A DNA stretch of 64,000 bases, taken from the NCBI GenBank assembly GCA_003427395.1, contig BFEA01000695.1, forward strand, positions 111,600-175,599. The letters run 5' to 3'. This document shows, piece after piece, positions 44,291-55,304 of this stretch (positions are counted from its first letter, which is position 1; every line of letters begins with the position of its first letter). Under the pieces are notes generated by a model. That model had not been told where the DNA came from and did no database searches. It saw only the letters and a program-made list of their open reading frames with translations. The DNA comes from Chara braunii (taxonomy: Eukaryota > Streptophyta > Charophyceae > Charales > Characeae). A program made the position numbers and the translations under genes.

Positions 44291-44768
44291 CTAGGCTGTT
44301 TTCCCGGGCGCCCGGGCACCCAACTTCTGCCCGGGTAAACGCCCGGGTGCCCGGCCGGGCATGATCCCTGGGCAGGGTTCCGGGCAGCCTCAGCGCCAAA
44401 AAAAAAAAAAAAAAAAAAAAAAATTCAGGGAAAAAAATATGTTGTGTAGGATTGAAATGCAAACCAACTTTGGCTGAGGGTCACATTATGATTCCTCACA
44501 GAATCGGAGATAAAAAAGAAAATAACAGAATCACACAAAGGCACCCCCCTTTAGACCCCTTTAGCCCCTTTAAAACCAATTTATAACCCCCTCCCCCCCC
44601 TTGACAGCCAACTCGCAAAAAACGAAATGAGCAGGGATTTGGAGTCCTCTGTAGAGCGCAAAAAAACAAAAAAACAAAAAACAAAAAAAAACTTTTTTTT
44701 TTTTTTGCACGCCCGAGTAACCCGGGTGTCACGCCCGGGTGCCCGGCCGGGTGTGAGAATCTTCCTAG
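44291..44768. mobile_element. hAT-like miniature element 3 (478 bp), exact 8-bp duplication
   Basis: GTCCCGTG occurs exactly on both sides (44283-44290 and 44769-44776). The element starts CTAGG and ends CCTAG, with GCCCGGGTGCCCGGCCGGG-type subterminal repeats at both ends in inverted order, and an A-rich interior with a poly-A and a poly-T run. It is non-coding. Confidence 0.85.
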
Positions 44769-44776
44769 GTCCCGTG

Positions 44777-45987
44777 GCTACGCTTTATAGCACCCGAGTA
44801 CATCGCAGGCCCTGTGCTCTAAATGAGGGGCTCAAGTAAATCCTCAAACGAGTAAATAAATAATTCATATATTATGGCAGTGTTTCAACCATTAATACAA
44901 TAAAATAAATTTCGTTCAAACTCGACGACCACTAAAACAGGCGCCCCTCTATGATTAGCACTTGCAGTCTTCTCAACTTAGCTTGAAAAGATTGCAAGCT
45001 TGGCGCACAGTATGGTCCCGTAATGGGATCCCTAACCTCCCTCCTTTAAAAAGGACAATAGACCTACCACTAGTAGGGGCGTTTGTTCGATGGTAAGGAG
45101 TGGGCTTATGACCTTCCATGAGGGTGATAAGTCTCCTACCAATGCGGCCTTGGGTACCCTACTTTTTGAGGGCCTGCGATGTCTCACCGATAGTGAGAAG
45201 GCTCACTACCTGCACCCATTGGTTCAGGACACGGTAAACTAAATCGTTCGGTCATACTGAAGGGTTGGGTCATTCCAGGCCACGACTTAAATTTAAAATT
45301 AATGAAAACTGAACCGTTCGCTCCCCCTGCGAAGTCGCAACAGGAGAACAAAATTGAAAAGATAAAATAAATTATAGGAAATTAGAATCCTTTCAGAAAG
45401 TCGTAACACCGCGGCAGCTTGAGGCCTTTAGAGCCTTTGAAACTAAAATGACGGTCTAGATCAGGGCACAGGCCAGACGAGCGGTTTCTCCTTGTTTTTT
45501 CTTCTCTTTTTTTCTTTGTCTTTCTTTTGCTTTTGTATGATTGTGACCGCAGCTCTGTGCACGTATCCAATAACCTAGCTAGAGGGAGCTCGAGTGCACT
45601 AAAAAAGACTGCATCGACCCCTCTACCTTTGCATCCTTAGACGAGCCCGATGGCTACCACGAGCACTGGCCAATTGTGCTCTGTTGTACAGCAGGACACC
45701 GAGCCTGCGTGCCTAAAGGAAAGCCCAGTGGCTCAACCTTCACTTTTGCCAGTTAGAGCGCCGATCAGGCTGGTCCAGAAGCAGGACACGAACGGGGTGT
45801 GCCTGGTACATTGCGGAGGGCCAGGTCACCACTCCCTCTGACAACATGCATGAGAGAGAAGGAGAGAGAGAGGGAGAAACCCCAATCTAACTAACTATGC
45901 GCCCCCCTCCCCCCCTCGGCCACGATGAAGTGTGGTATCTGATCCGTGTTCCCTTGAGACCCTTAAAAAATAAAAAAAGCACCCGCA

Positions 45988-46022
<35 letters not shown>

Positions 46023-46367
46023 CCAATCTAACTAACTACGTGCCAACCCTCCCCCCCCCACACGATCAAGTGTAGTATATGCTCCGACCAGTTTGAAATC
46101 TGATCCATGGTCCATCGAGACCCTTTAAAAACAAAAATAAAAACAATGGATGCACGCGCACGCTAGAGAGAGACAGAGAGAGAGAAAGAGAGAGAGACCC
46201 CAATCCAATCAGTCACAAATCTTATTCGTGGTCCATCAAGACCATACCTGCGACGCATTGCGTGCGCGCAAGTTCCACACATGTGGCGCGAAGTGCACAC
46301 GCAAGTGTGCGCTCGCACGTAATGCGTAACACCCAAATATATAGCGTCTATATTTTTTTTTTGACAG
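44777..46367. other. Mostly unassigned; GA-rich tandem repeats at 45850-46200
   Basis: At 45850-46200 a unit of about 160 bp with (GA)n, CCCCAATC(T/C)AA and GAGACCCTTTAAAAA is repeated three times. 45650-45841 has a 63-codon frame ending HCGGPGHHSL, weakly like a gag zinc knuckle. Nothing else is seen. Confidence 0.5.
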
Positions 46368-46664
46368 GGCTGGCTGAGGTACCCAAACTTGCCCCCACTT
46401 CTAAAAATTCTAAGGGCACAAAAAAGAAAATTGGGGCCTCAGAAGAGAATCTGCAGGGCTCTCATGTGTCAGCGGAGACATTCATGGAATTTCGGATGAG
46501 AGAGGAGCAGGCCGACGATATATCTTCTGGATCCAAATTCAGGTCTTTGTTCCAAGAGTTATGGGTTACTACTTACTACCGTAGCTCTCTCTTTCTTTCG
46601 TTTTCCTTTCCTATGAGCAGCGGCCCTAAGGGCCTGGCTCCACTCGTCACCACTTGCACAAAAG
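46368..46664 (+). CDS. Candidate two-exon fragment of a host gene (partial)
   Basis: A textbook acceptor (T-run then GACAG) precedes 46368. An open exon of 175 nt follows, ending at CAG/GTCTTT (46542). A 78-nt putative intron contains TTACTAC and a long pyrimidine tract ending GAGCAG. A 44-nt exon (46621-46664) follows, with donor AAAG/GTAAAA. The reading frame passes through both exons (LAEVPKLAPTSKNSKGTKKK ... GPKGLAPLVTTCTK). The protein is not recognised; it has a Lys-rich run that could be a nuclear signal. The donor of the first exon is weak. It is only a candidate, lying just upstream of gypsy element D. Confidence 0.35.
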
Positions 46665-46912
46665 GTAAAACATATGGCTCCATGTTCTAGCAGAAGATTC
46701 ATTACAGTTTTGCACATTTGGTGAGTAGTGGAGGGAAGCCCTGAAAATCATGTGGTGACTTGGCCTGCTACTGCCCAGATAATCACGTGCTCTGTGGTCT
46801 CTTAACTGCTGAAACATGGACCTTAATGTGAATCTACACCATATATGATTGGCGTGCCGGTGCTAATGTCGATGTGTTTGAAAACTACCTCTTTCGGGGC
46901 GAGGAGGCGCTT

Positions 46913-47040
46913 GTGCGAGGACTGAGCCGTTACGGGGCCCCAACAAAATGCAATTGTTCTTGGCTCTGGGCCCCAAAAAACATTGTGCCTGCCCTAAGTG
47001 AAGGCAGTCTTGAATATCCTCAAACGCCTATTTTTGACAA
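46913..47040 (+). repeat. 5' LTR stub of element D
   Basis: About 128 bp match the start of the 3' LTR at 53359 (TGCGAGGACTGAGCC, CTCTGGGCCCCA). The rest of the LTR, the primer site and the leader are missing, and gag follows almost directly. Confidence 0.85.
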
Positions 47041-47063
47041 GTGCAGGACCCACCACAAGTGAG

Positions 47064-48348
47064 ATGGTGGGCTCGCAATACAACCAACCACCTCCACCCA
47101 CTAGAGAGGAGTTGGAACTCGAGCAGGTAGAGCTACTCCGCTTACAGTTACAGAAGCAACTTAGAGATTCTACTAAAAGACAAGATCATATTAGAAATTG
47201 TAAAGTCAGATTGGAGAGTAAAAAGGCGGACGAGGCTGCGCTAGAAGGGATAGGCGATTCGACCTTGGATGATCTAGGAAAGATCTTCTGGGCGAATCTG
47301 CTGAATATGAATGATGAGTGTCTTGATAGCGGTCTGGATGAAATCTAGTCAACCCTTGACCAGATATTGACGGCCATGCAGGGAAGGTGAGGACCACTAC
47401 CCTCTCTCCATGCGAAGTGTCTGACAACAAGCAACTTTTCAATCGTCGGCTCCATCGCCAGTGATGACAGGCCCCTTTGTTCCACAATTTGGTATCCCAC
47501 TAGGTGGTACTTCAGCAGCAGCACAGACTGTTGCTTGTTCACAAGTCCATTTGCTGCAGCTTCAGGGCAGCCGACAGTTTAGTCACTGAGTAGACCACAA
47601 CAAACTTGGTACCCGAAGACCCCAATGAAACCCCCGATTGTCTTCACAGGAGACGAGAAGGACGAGGCCCTCGACACTTGGTTGAGGACGGTTCCATTGT
47701 GGGTAAGGGCCAAGCGTATACTGCGCGAGGAGGAGGTGATCACTGCCGCTTCTTACTTGATTGGCAACAAGATGGCTGAACTGGTATATAGCGACAAAGG
47801 GCTTTGCCAGACGAATGAACGACTGGGTGCAGACCCAGACGCTTGAAAGCTTCATGGACCTAGTGGATGCGCGATGGCACAATCCACAGCAGGCTGAACA
47901 AGCCATTGATGCGTTGACCCGTTTGATACTAGGAAGTTCAAAACGACGCGAGAACTCACAAGTGTCGTGGAGAAATTGGTAGCACTACCGGGACTGTGGA
48001 GGAGACAAAGGTGGGCAGCGAGGAGAGTGCAGAGGGTAGCAACCTCACGGCCATGATAAAAGGAAAGGCAGTTGGTCGCGGGAAGGGTGGTCAACAAAAG
48101 AGTCTGGGGCAGGCCCAAAACTCAAACAAGACTTCGACTTGGGTGAGGGCGGGCTTGGAACAAGATGTGTGGAGGGATAGATATTCGCGAGGAGCTTGCA
48201 TTAACTTTGGCGAGTATGGCCATCAACAGTTTAATTGCAAGAGCACGAAGGTTCTTCAAAAGAGTGCTCCCAAAGGTGGTTTAGGGGGATCTTTTGCCCA
48301 GAGTGGTGCTTCTACGAGCGCCAACTCGGGAAACACATCAAGCCAGTA
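47064..48348 (+). pseudogene. gag of element D
   Basis: The N-terminal coiled coil (EELELEQVELLRLQLQKQLR) ends at a stop at 47346. The capsid-like part (MKPPIVFTGDEKDEALDTWL) starts near 47625, shifts frame near 47780 and continues WVQTQTLESFMDLVDARW. The last open part (47996-48348) holds CINFGEYGHQQFNC, a zinc knuckle whose second Cys is Phe. Multiple stops in between. Confidence 0.78.
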
Positions 48349-48565
48349 GAAGTTATATTTGCTATGTATACCTTCACCACTTCAAGAGTTGGCCAAGGCT
48401 TATGACTCTTTAGTCACCCCGTAGACACATCTAAGGCCAAACGACACTTTATTCGTTGGACGTGTCTGAAGCCTTAGAGGACTTAGAAACTGAGTGGTCG
48501 ACAAGGGACTTGGTGGCATTGTCTAGAGGTCCTAGAGGGGAGCGTTTCGTGGTGAAAGTTAATGT

Positions 48566-48780
48566 AGGTGGTCTTCATAGACATTAGCTTCACGCGGAAC
48601 TTCATAAGGCGCGACTGTGTTGAGAGACTGTGCCTAGGGGACCAGGCGCAACACTTGGGTAGATCTGTACCATCTACTCTTGCCATCAAAGAGCATATGG
48701 TTGTTAATGACTACGTAAGGACGTAGTCTGTACCTTCTACTATGGAGGTGGGGAACTTAATTATAAGATTTCGTTCCTAG
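48566..48780 (+). pseudogene. Protease fragment of element D
   Basis: FIDISFTRNFIRRDCVERLCLGDQ corresponds to the DxGATRNFI active-site region, with the Gly-Ala pair replaced. It is followed by stops. It ends just before the hAT-like insertion. Confidence 0.6.
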
Positions 48781-48984
48781 TTAGTTTGAGTCAGATCGAA
48801 AGGTGCTTAAGCATGTACTACCGGAAGGGAGGACATTCAGGCTTGCAAAGTATAAGGCTAACAGTTTGATAGACACCTGCGTAGCACGGCGGACGTGTTC
48901 GCGCCCTTCATGTTCGCGCGCTGTTCGCGCGAACAGCTCGCGAACATGTTCGGGTGAACGCAATTTTTTTTCCGTAAATATATA

Positions 48985-49262
48985 CCTCGTTTGTTGTCCT
49001 CTTCTCTCTCTCTGCCTACGGTTTTACCGGGCAGTTCTGTAGAGTTTTCCATCTGGTGTGGGTGAGTGATAGTCTACTTTGATTTTGGTTAAGGTAGATT
49101 ATCATTTACAGTGTAATCAGTGAGGGGATTCTGCAGACTATTGAGGGTTCAGCCTCCTGATGAGTCGGTGAATCTCCGACGAAACAGTTTGTCACAGCCC
49201 CTCGTTTGTTGTCCTCTTCTCTCTCTCTGCCTACGGTTTTACCGGGCAGTTCTGTTTGTGGC
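48985..49262 (+). mobile_element. Retrozyme-like repeat, tail joined directly to a full unit
   Basis: The tail of one unit (48985-49038, CCTCGTTTGTTGTCC to GGGCAGTTCT) runs without a break into a complete unit (49039-49262) that matches 7201-7422. The hairpin arms at 49066-49077 and 49094-49105 are kept. A head-to-tail junction fits a multimeric or circular RNA intermediate, or an LTR-LTR joint. Confidence 0.72.
49133..49192 (+). ncRNA. Type III hammerhead, copy 2, with a damaged stem III
   Basis: The core CUGAUGA, stem I (GAGG/CCUC), stem II (GUCGG/CCGAC) and GAAA match copy 1, and UUCA/UGAA of loops I and II are kept, but base 49140 is A where G16.2 is needed. This breaks the G-C pair next to the cleavage site and makes the triplet AUU. 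Loop II has one further change (UGAAUCU). Probably weak or inactive. Confidence 0.78.
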
Positions 49263-49280
49263 GATATATATATATATATG

Positions 49281-50042
49281 CAGGGTTACCTGACCGAACG
49301 TTCGGGGTCCCCCGGGCTGGCCCCCGAACGTTCGGGGTCCCGTTCGGGGGCCGAACACCTCCAGGTTTGGCCCCCGCCAAAAAATGTTTCGGGGCCTAAA
49401 AATAACTTTTTTTTTCTGAATGTTTTTTTGTGAGTTCTCTATGATGTAACCTACACGCCTATAAATTTTGAAGCCATTCTGATAAGCCAAAAAAACATTA
49501 AAAATCGTCAAAGATGGGGTTGTCAAAACATGCTCGCCCAGTCACTATTTTGTTTTTTTTTACTTTTAACTTTTTGTTTTCACTTTATTTCGGAGCCTAA
49601 ACAAAATTATTATTTTTTGAAACTTTGTTAATAAGTTGTTTGATTATGTAAACTACATATCTGTAAATTTTCAGGGCATTTGTCAATGCCAAAAAATAAT
49701 TAAAAATCGGCAAAGATGGCGGTGTCGAAAATGTGCTGGCACACTCACTCATCTTAATTCTCTTTTTATTTTTTTTTATTTTTATTTTTTGTATTTGATT
49801 TTTAATTCAAATTTGGTAAAGAATTTGGATGTATTGCCCAGACAAATGTTGTTTAGTTTATTTTTCTCCATAACATATGTTTTTTTAGGAATTTTTTTAT
49901 TTTTATTTTTTTTATTTATTTTTTTATTTTTTTTTGTTTGGTCTGCGTTCGGCCCGAACGGCCGAACGCCTTCCGAAGGGGTCCCGTACGTTCGGGCGTT
50001 CGGGTTCAGGCGTTCGGCCAGTCCCGAACGCCGGTAACCCTG
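49281..50042. mobile_element. hAT-like element 5 (762 bp) nested beside the retrozyme repeat
   Basis: An exact 10-bp inverted repeat CAGGGTTACC / GGTAACCCTG has 8-bp flanks TATATATG on both sides (49273-49280 and 50043-50050). The flanks lie in a TA repeat, so they are weaker evidence, but the G at the end matches too. CAGGG termini are usual for hAT elements. Ends are rich in CCGAACGTTCGGG, interior AT-rich. Confidence 0.82.
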
Positions 50043-50463
50043 TATATATGTATATTTGTTTTTCGGTTTTTTATTTTTAACTCATGATTGGCTACGAATT
50101 TGAACTTGACTCCAAGACAAAAGTTGCTTGTATTAATATTTTACATAGCATTTTTTTTTTTCAGATTTTTCTGAAAACTCTTTTTTTTAATATTTTTTAT
50201 GTTCGCGTTCGGAGGGTTTTGGGCGCTTGTTCGTGTTCGGGCGAACATGTTCGCGTTCGCCTCCGAACGCGAACACGGTGCTACGCAGATCGATACTTAT
50301 GGTTGCATGTGTGCATCAACAATTATTATAAACAGAACCAAGAGGAGGGTATGTACTTAGAGATATTTTTTTTTCTTTAAGTAAGAAAGCAATTTGTTTT
50401 TTGTGATACTTTTGAAAATTTTGATTTTGAGTTCTGATTTCAAAATATTCGTCTTCGAGAAAA

Positions 50464-51330
50464 AAAAGGTGTTAAATCACCCAGAGATAGAATTAGTCGT
50501 CGCTAGGTACCCTGGTTTGTTTGAGGAGCCTTCAGGAGCCGTAGACAGGGACGTTGATCATCCTAGGTCGCAAGACACCGAAAGGGATAATCTATAGGAT
50601 GGCTCTGCCCGAGTTGGGCGAGCTTCGTTGGCAACTGAAAGAGCTCATAAAGAAGGGTTGGATTCGACCTAGTACCTTTGCCTTCGGCTCACCAGTTCGG
50701 TTTGTCTTGAAGAAGGGGGGGACACTAAGGATGTGCATTGAATATAAAGGCCTCAGTCCCATCACCGTTAAAAACGTAGAGCCTCTACCGCTCATCGATG
50801 ACCTTTTGGACAGGGTGCAAGGATGTTCACAAAGGTAGACTTAAAATCTGGTTACCATCAAATTGCGATTAGACCAGAGGACCATCACAAAATCGCATTT
50901 CAGACCAGATACGGTATGTACGAGTTTGTGGTGATGCCCTTTGGCTTCACAATGCGTCGAGCACATTTCAGCACGCTATGAATAAGGTTTTTCATGACTA
51001 GGATACGTTCATCATTGTGTGCCTTGACGATATTCTTATCTTCAGTAGAACAGTCAAGGAGCATGCCCAACATGTAGAAAGAGTACTATCACTCCTGCGA
51101 CACGGCAACACAAGTATAAGATCAATTTAGAAAAATGCGAGTTCGGTCGCACAAAAATCTTGTACTTGGGTCATGAGATATCCACAGAAGGGATTAGGCC
51201 CGAACATGCAAAGGTGGCTAGCATTCGTGACTGACCATGACCCCAGTCTGTGACTGAGGTCAGATCATTCTTAGGGATGTGTGGCTACTACCGCAATTCG
51301 TAAAGAATTGTAGTACGGTGGCCTCCCCTT
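50464..51330 (+). pseudogene. Reverse transcriptase of element D
   Basis: ARYPGLFEEPSGAV leads into GWIRPSTFAFGSPVRFVLKK and PLIDDLLDRVQG (to 50838). Then in other frames come FTKVDLKSGYHQIAI, VVMPFGF, IVCLDDILIFSRTV with intact aspartates (51020-51031), and LGHEISTEGIRPEH. At least five shifts or stops disrupt it. Confidence 0.85.
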
Positions 51331-51339
51331 TGACTGATC

Positions 51340-51840
51340 TAACACGCCTTCACCATGGGAATAGAAAGACGCATGGGGGGCTGCTTTCAAAAGGTTGAGG
51401 TACGCCTTCACACATCATGAGATTCTCATGGTCCTTGATCCGGAGAGGCCATTCATTGTGACCAGTGACGCAAGCCAATATGACATTGGCACAGTGCCGT
51501 CCCAACAAGAAGGGAAAAAGTTAAGGCCGATCGAGTACATGAGTAAGAAGATGCCATCGAAGAAATTGGCAAAATCCGCCTACGGAAAGGAACTTCATGC
51601 CCTTTACAAAGCCCTTGTCCATTGGAGACACTATCTGCTTGGAAGGTTTTTCTATTTGAGAACTGACCATCGAACAATCAAGTGGATCAAGACACAACTT
51701 GTCCTCTTTGACGCAGTCTCACACTGGGTTGAAGTCATAGACCAATACGACTTCAAGCTAGATTACGTAAAGGGAGAGTACAACAAGGTTGCTGATGCGC
51801 TATCCCGTAGGGCAAGCTGCCTAGGTGCGCTAATAACTGA
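51340..51840 (+). pseudogene. RNase H of element D
   Basis: FIVTSDASQYDIGTVPSQQEG carries the first Asp, KSAYGKELHALYKALVHWRH the Glu, and YLRTDHRTIKWI and VADALSRRASCL follow. The frame is open from 51395 into the integrase N-terminus at 52066. Confidence 0.87.
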
Positions 51841-52930
51841 GTTTGGCTTATTTGATGATGTAACTCGGTCAATGGTGGAAGCCTACAAGGAAGACCCTGT
51901 CACGATGAACATCATGGGCAAACTTGAGGCCCAAAACAAGGCCACATTGGATGGGTTACTCTTTCTTGAAAAGGTTGGGTTCAAAAGGTTAGTTGTTCCA
52001 TCTAGTGAATTTTTATCTAGTTTGTTTCTAGGTGAATGTCATGATGTGACTGGGCATTGCGGATAGCTAACTTAGTACAACGTTTGTGGTGGCCTGGTAT
52101 GCTTGACAATGCGAAGAAGTATGTCCGAACTTGTCAAGTTTTTCAGCGGGACAAGCTGCGAACTCAAGCCCCGCTTGGGTTACTCAAGGCCCTTGCCCGT
52201 TCCTGAAGGTCCGAGAAAGAGTATTTCCATGGATTTCGTGGATATCCTCGTGACCAGCAAGAGTGGCAAGAGGCACATCTTCGTCCTAAATATGCTAGAC
52301 TAATCGCCATGCATGAGACTGCAAGGACCGAACACGTTATCAACTTATTCATGGATAACTGGGTGCGTAATTTTGGACTGCCTAAGACTATCGTTAGTGA
52401 CACAGATGTCCGTTTGACCAGTGAGATGTGGAAGAAGGCTGCAAAGCAGATGAGCAACCAACTCCAAACGACTTGGGGGAATCATCCTGAAGTAGAACAG
52501 ATGAACTGTGTGGTGCAGCATCTGCTGAGTCACTATCTTACGCCCAACCAGGATGACTGGGGTGAGAAACTACCTCTCATCGCCAGTTTGTACAATAACG
52601 CTGTACACAACACCACCACGTCAGTCCTAACCAGCTGCATTTAGGGTGGAAGCCTAGATCTGCGGTAGACTTCCTCCTTCCTGAAAATTGACCCGCTGCA
52701 ACGCCTGGAATCGCCTGGAACCATAGAGTTTGGTGTCCAGTATGAGAAGCTGTTGCACCAGGCTGTTGATTATATTAGAAAGTCTCAGAAGGCAATGATT
52801 GCCTCTGAGAACACTCGTCTGCGACCGTCCACATTTCAGGTAGGGGAACGAGTCTGGGTTAAGGCTAGTGAACTGGGAGAGGAATTCGGAATCTCGCGAA
52901 AACTAATGCCACAGTACTCGGTCCTTGGGA
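51841..52930 (+). pseudogene. Integrase of element D
   Basis: The zinc-binding GECHDVTGHC is followed by a stop, then CQVFQRDK, where the second Cys of the CxxC pair is Phe. The core shows SISMDFVDILVTSKSGKRH, TIVSDTDVRLTSE and GNHPEVEQMN in place of the usual GQTE motif. QVGERVWVKASEL marks the C-terminal part. Stops lie at 52064, 52301, 52642 and elsewhere. Confidence 0.82.
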
Positions 52931-52943
52931 AGTCCTGGATATA

Positions 52944-53318
52944 GTGGGTAATGATTTGGATGGACCCTCGGATGTCGTTAGAATCCCTGGACATCTGCGC
53001 ACTTACCCTGTGTTTCACGCTTCAAAGCTTGCACCTTTCACTGAGACAGATATGTTCCCATCAAGAAGGTCAATGCTGTCCCCAACCATGGATGGCCACG
53101 TGGATGTCGATGACATCCTTGAACACAGAAACTTGCCTGTTCCCAAACCTTTTGGCAGGGGTAGACCCCCCAAACCTATGAGGGAATATCGGGTCAGGTT
53201 CAGGCATCATACGGATCCCAATGAAGATTGTTGGTTCACAATAAAGGAGCTTGTTAAGACAACACCTCAGATCATGGCTGATTACGAACGAAGACTGAAG
53301 AGGAAGGCACCTGTGTAG
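52944..53318 (+). pseudogene. GPY/F end and chromodomain of element D
   Basis: A 124-codon open frame with VVRIPGHLRTYPVFHASKL, MDGHVDVDDILEHRNL, a Pro/Gly/Arg-rich linker and the chromodomain EYRVRFRHHTDPNEDCWFTI, ending KRKAPV. It is the best-preserved part of the element; only the link to integrase is broken. Confidence 0.85.
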
Positions 53319-53347
53319 AAGCATCTCAGCGGACTTTCGAAGCTAAA

Positions 53348-53358
53348 AGGGATGGAAT
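53348..53358 (+). promoter_or_regulatory. Polypurine tract of element D
   Basis: AAGGGATGGAA lies directly before the LTR start TGCGAGG. Confidence 0.65.
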
Positions 53359-54345
53359 GCGAGGACTGAGCCCTCACGGGGCCCCAACAGACATGCAATT
53401 GTTCTAGACTCTGGGCCCCAGCAATCATTGTGCCCGCCCTAAGTGTATGCCGGCCTGAGTATCCTCAAAACGCCTACTTTCGGCATTTTCCATATGTGGG
53501 TACTCAGACAGTTGCAGCACGCCAGTTGGTTACAGGGAAACGTGAGCCTCCATGCTCTTTCCAGCAACAAGGGCTGCGCTGTACAGTTGAGCCCAAGGCT
53601 GGGTGGTTGTGCCCTGGGGACACGTACGAATGAGAAAACAGCATTGTCGTCACACAACCTCCGCGAGCCAATGAGAATGCGGCCCACACTTGGAGCCTGG
53701 AAGGTTACCTGTACGTGCCCAACTGAAAAGGACCCAGGCCGGGCCCTTAACTGTAGAAGTGGGCGCAGACACTGGGGCCTGACTGGAAGCTACTGGAAAC
53801 TTCCCCAGCCAGGCCCACACAGACACAGAAAAAAGATCTACACAATGGAATGGCTGCGCTTTCCATAAAGGAAAGAGGCCATCCCAGGCAAAGGCATTCT
53901 GGCCTTAGCAGGCAATGCGGACACGCTGCTGCGCTAGTGTCTGCGTGTGCATGCTGGTCGGACGCGTGCACAGGCGCTGAGGTGAGCGGCGCTGCACAGG
54001 CAGCGGGTGCACAACAGCCATAGCCGGGCTGCAAGGGGCGCAAGGCAGGGAAGGGCGAAGGTGTCTTCGGTAGGAGGCACATGAAGAGGGGATCCAAGGG
54101 GTGATGAGGGGAGGAGAGAGAAACATACGTGGTGTATGTTGGTGGTCAGCATTGGTGTTGACGTCACGTACATTGGTCTTCGACTTCAGAGTGATCCGGC
54201 TGCAAGAATGTAGATAGGCTACCTACGCTGAGTAGGATAGGCTGGGCGCTGGGCGCCAGACACTAAGTGCGACATTGGATACAGTGTTGGTGTGACCAGA
54301 GAGTGATGACATTGACACCTGAGTTCATTGTATTGGCTATTTGTT
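53359..54345 (+). repeat. 3' LTR of element D, 3' end lost
   Basis: It starts TGCGAGGACTGAGCC as the 5' stub does, and matches the LTRs at 55305 and (reversed) 57305 and 62860. It carries the CACATATGG(G) reverse and ACAGCCATAGCC blocks. The final part is replaced after about 54345 by short GACACCTGAGTTCATTG repeats (to 54430). Confidence 0.83.
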
Positions 54346-54464
54346 TTGACACCTGAGTTCATTGTATTGACACCTGAGTTCATTGACACCAGAGAGTGAC
54401 GACATTGACACCTGAGATAGGCTACCCGCTGATGTTTTATGATTAATGTCGAAGGGCTATTTGT

Positions 54465-54681
54465 TTGCTCTCTCTCTCTCTCTCTCTCTCTGTGTGCGAG
54501 TTTTTAGGCCACAACCGCTGTCCTTTTTTTTTCCTTTTTTTTTTTTTTTTTCACGCATCGGTGATCAGTGCATTGTACACTTGCACCACAGGTATGATCN
54601 TTTTTTTTTTTTTTCACGCATCGGTGATCAGTGCATTGTACACTTGCACCACAGGTATGATCAACACCCTTTAAAAAACAG

Positions 54682-54733
<52 letters not shown>

Positions 54734-55013
54734 CGAGTTTTTAGGCCACAACCGCTGTCCTTTTTTTTTCCTTTTTTTTTTCACGCATCGGTGATCAGTG
54801 CATTGTACACTTGCACCACAGGTATGATCAACACCCTTTAAAAAACAGTCTCCCCCCTCCCCCCTTTCCCCCCAAAAAAAGGCAGAAAACAACATCAAGT
54901 GTGGTATGTGTTCCGATCAGTTTCATGTCGGTTCTGTGGTCCATCAGGACCCCTTTTTAAAAAGAAAAACCGCATGCAAGGGCACGTGCGCAAGAGAGGG
55001 AGAGGGAGACACA

Positions 55014-55083
<70 letters not shown>
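54465..55083 (+). repeat. CT/GA microsatellites with a duplicated unit and a single N
   Basis: A unit with (CT)n, GTGTGCGAGTTTTTAGGCC, poly-T and CACGCATCGGTGATCAGTGC occurs two to three times (near 54490, 54600 and 54728). Position 54600 is N and lies at the junction of two near-identical stretches, which suggests an assembly seam. A (CA)n(GA)n run lies at 55009-55082. Confidence 0.85.
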
Positions 55084-55304
55084 ACCAACAACAAGGCACA
55101 GGTGAGCCTCAAAACTACCCTAACCCTGCCCAAACCCACCCCCCAACCAACACCCCCCCCACCCATCCTCATTTTAACACTATGTCCTTCGTTTTATTGT
55201 GGGTGAAGCACATGATAGGCACAGTAAAAAGGGAGGTGCGAGAACAAATAGAAGGGGTACCCTAGAGAAAGCCAAATTGAAGATAGTCAAGAAAGGGATA
55301 TAAG

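Larger units (their letters stand above)
48877..50288. mobile_element. hAT-like element 4 (1.4 kb), host to two further insertions
   Basis: CTGCGTAGCAC at the left faces GTGCTACGCAG at the right, an exact 11-bp inverted repeat. Flanks are ATAGACAC and ATCGATAC (6 of 8 matching). Subterminal GTTCGCG / CGCGAAC repeats are rich at both ends. It interrupts element D between protease and RT. Confidence 0.75.
46913..54345 (+). mobile_element. Ty3/gypsy chromovirus D, split by nested insertions
   Basis: A 5' LTR stub, gag, a protease fragment, RT, RNase H, integrase, chromodomain and a 3' LTR follow in order. The block 48877-50288 between protease and RT is a separate hAT-like insertion. Proteins resemble those of element E (same MDG(H/E)VD(V/I)DDI phrase). 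The frame is broken in many places. Confidence 0.88.
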
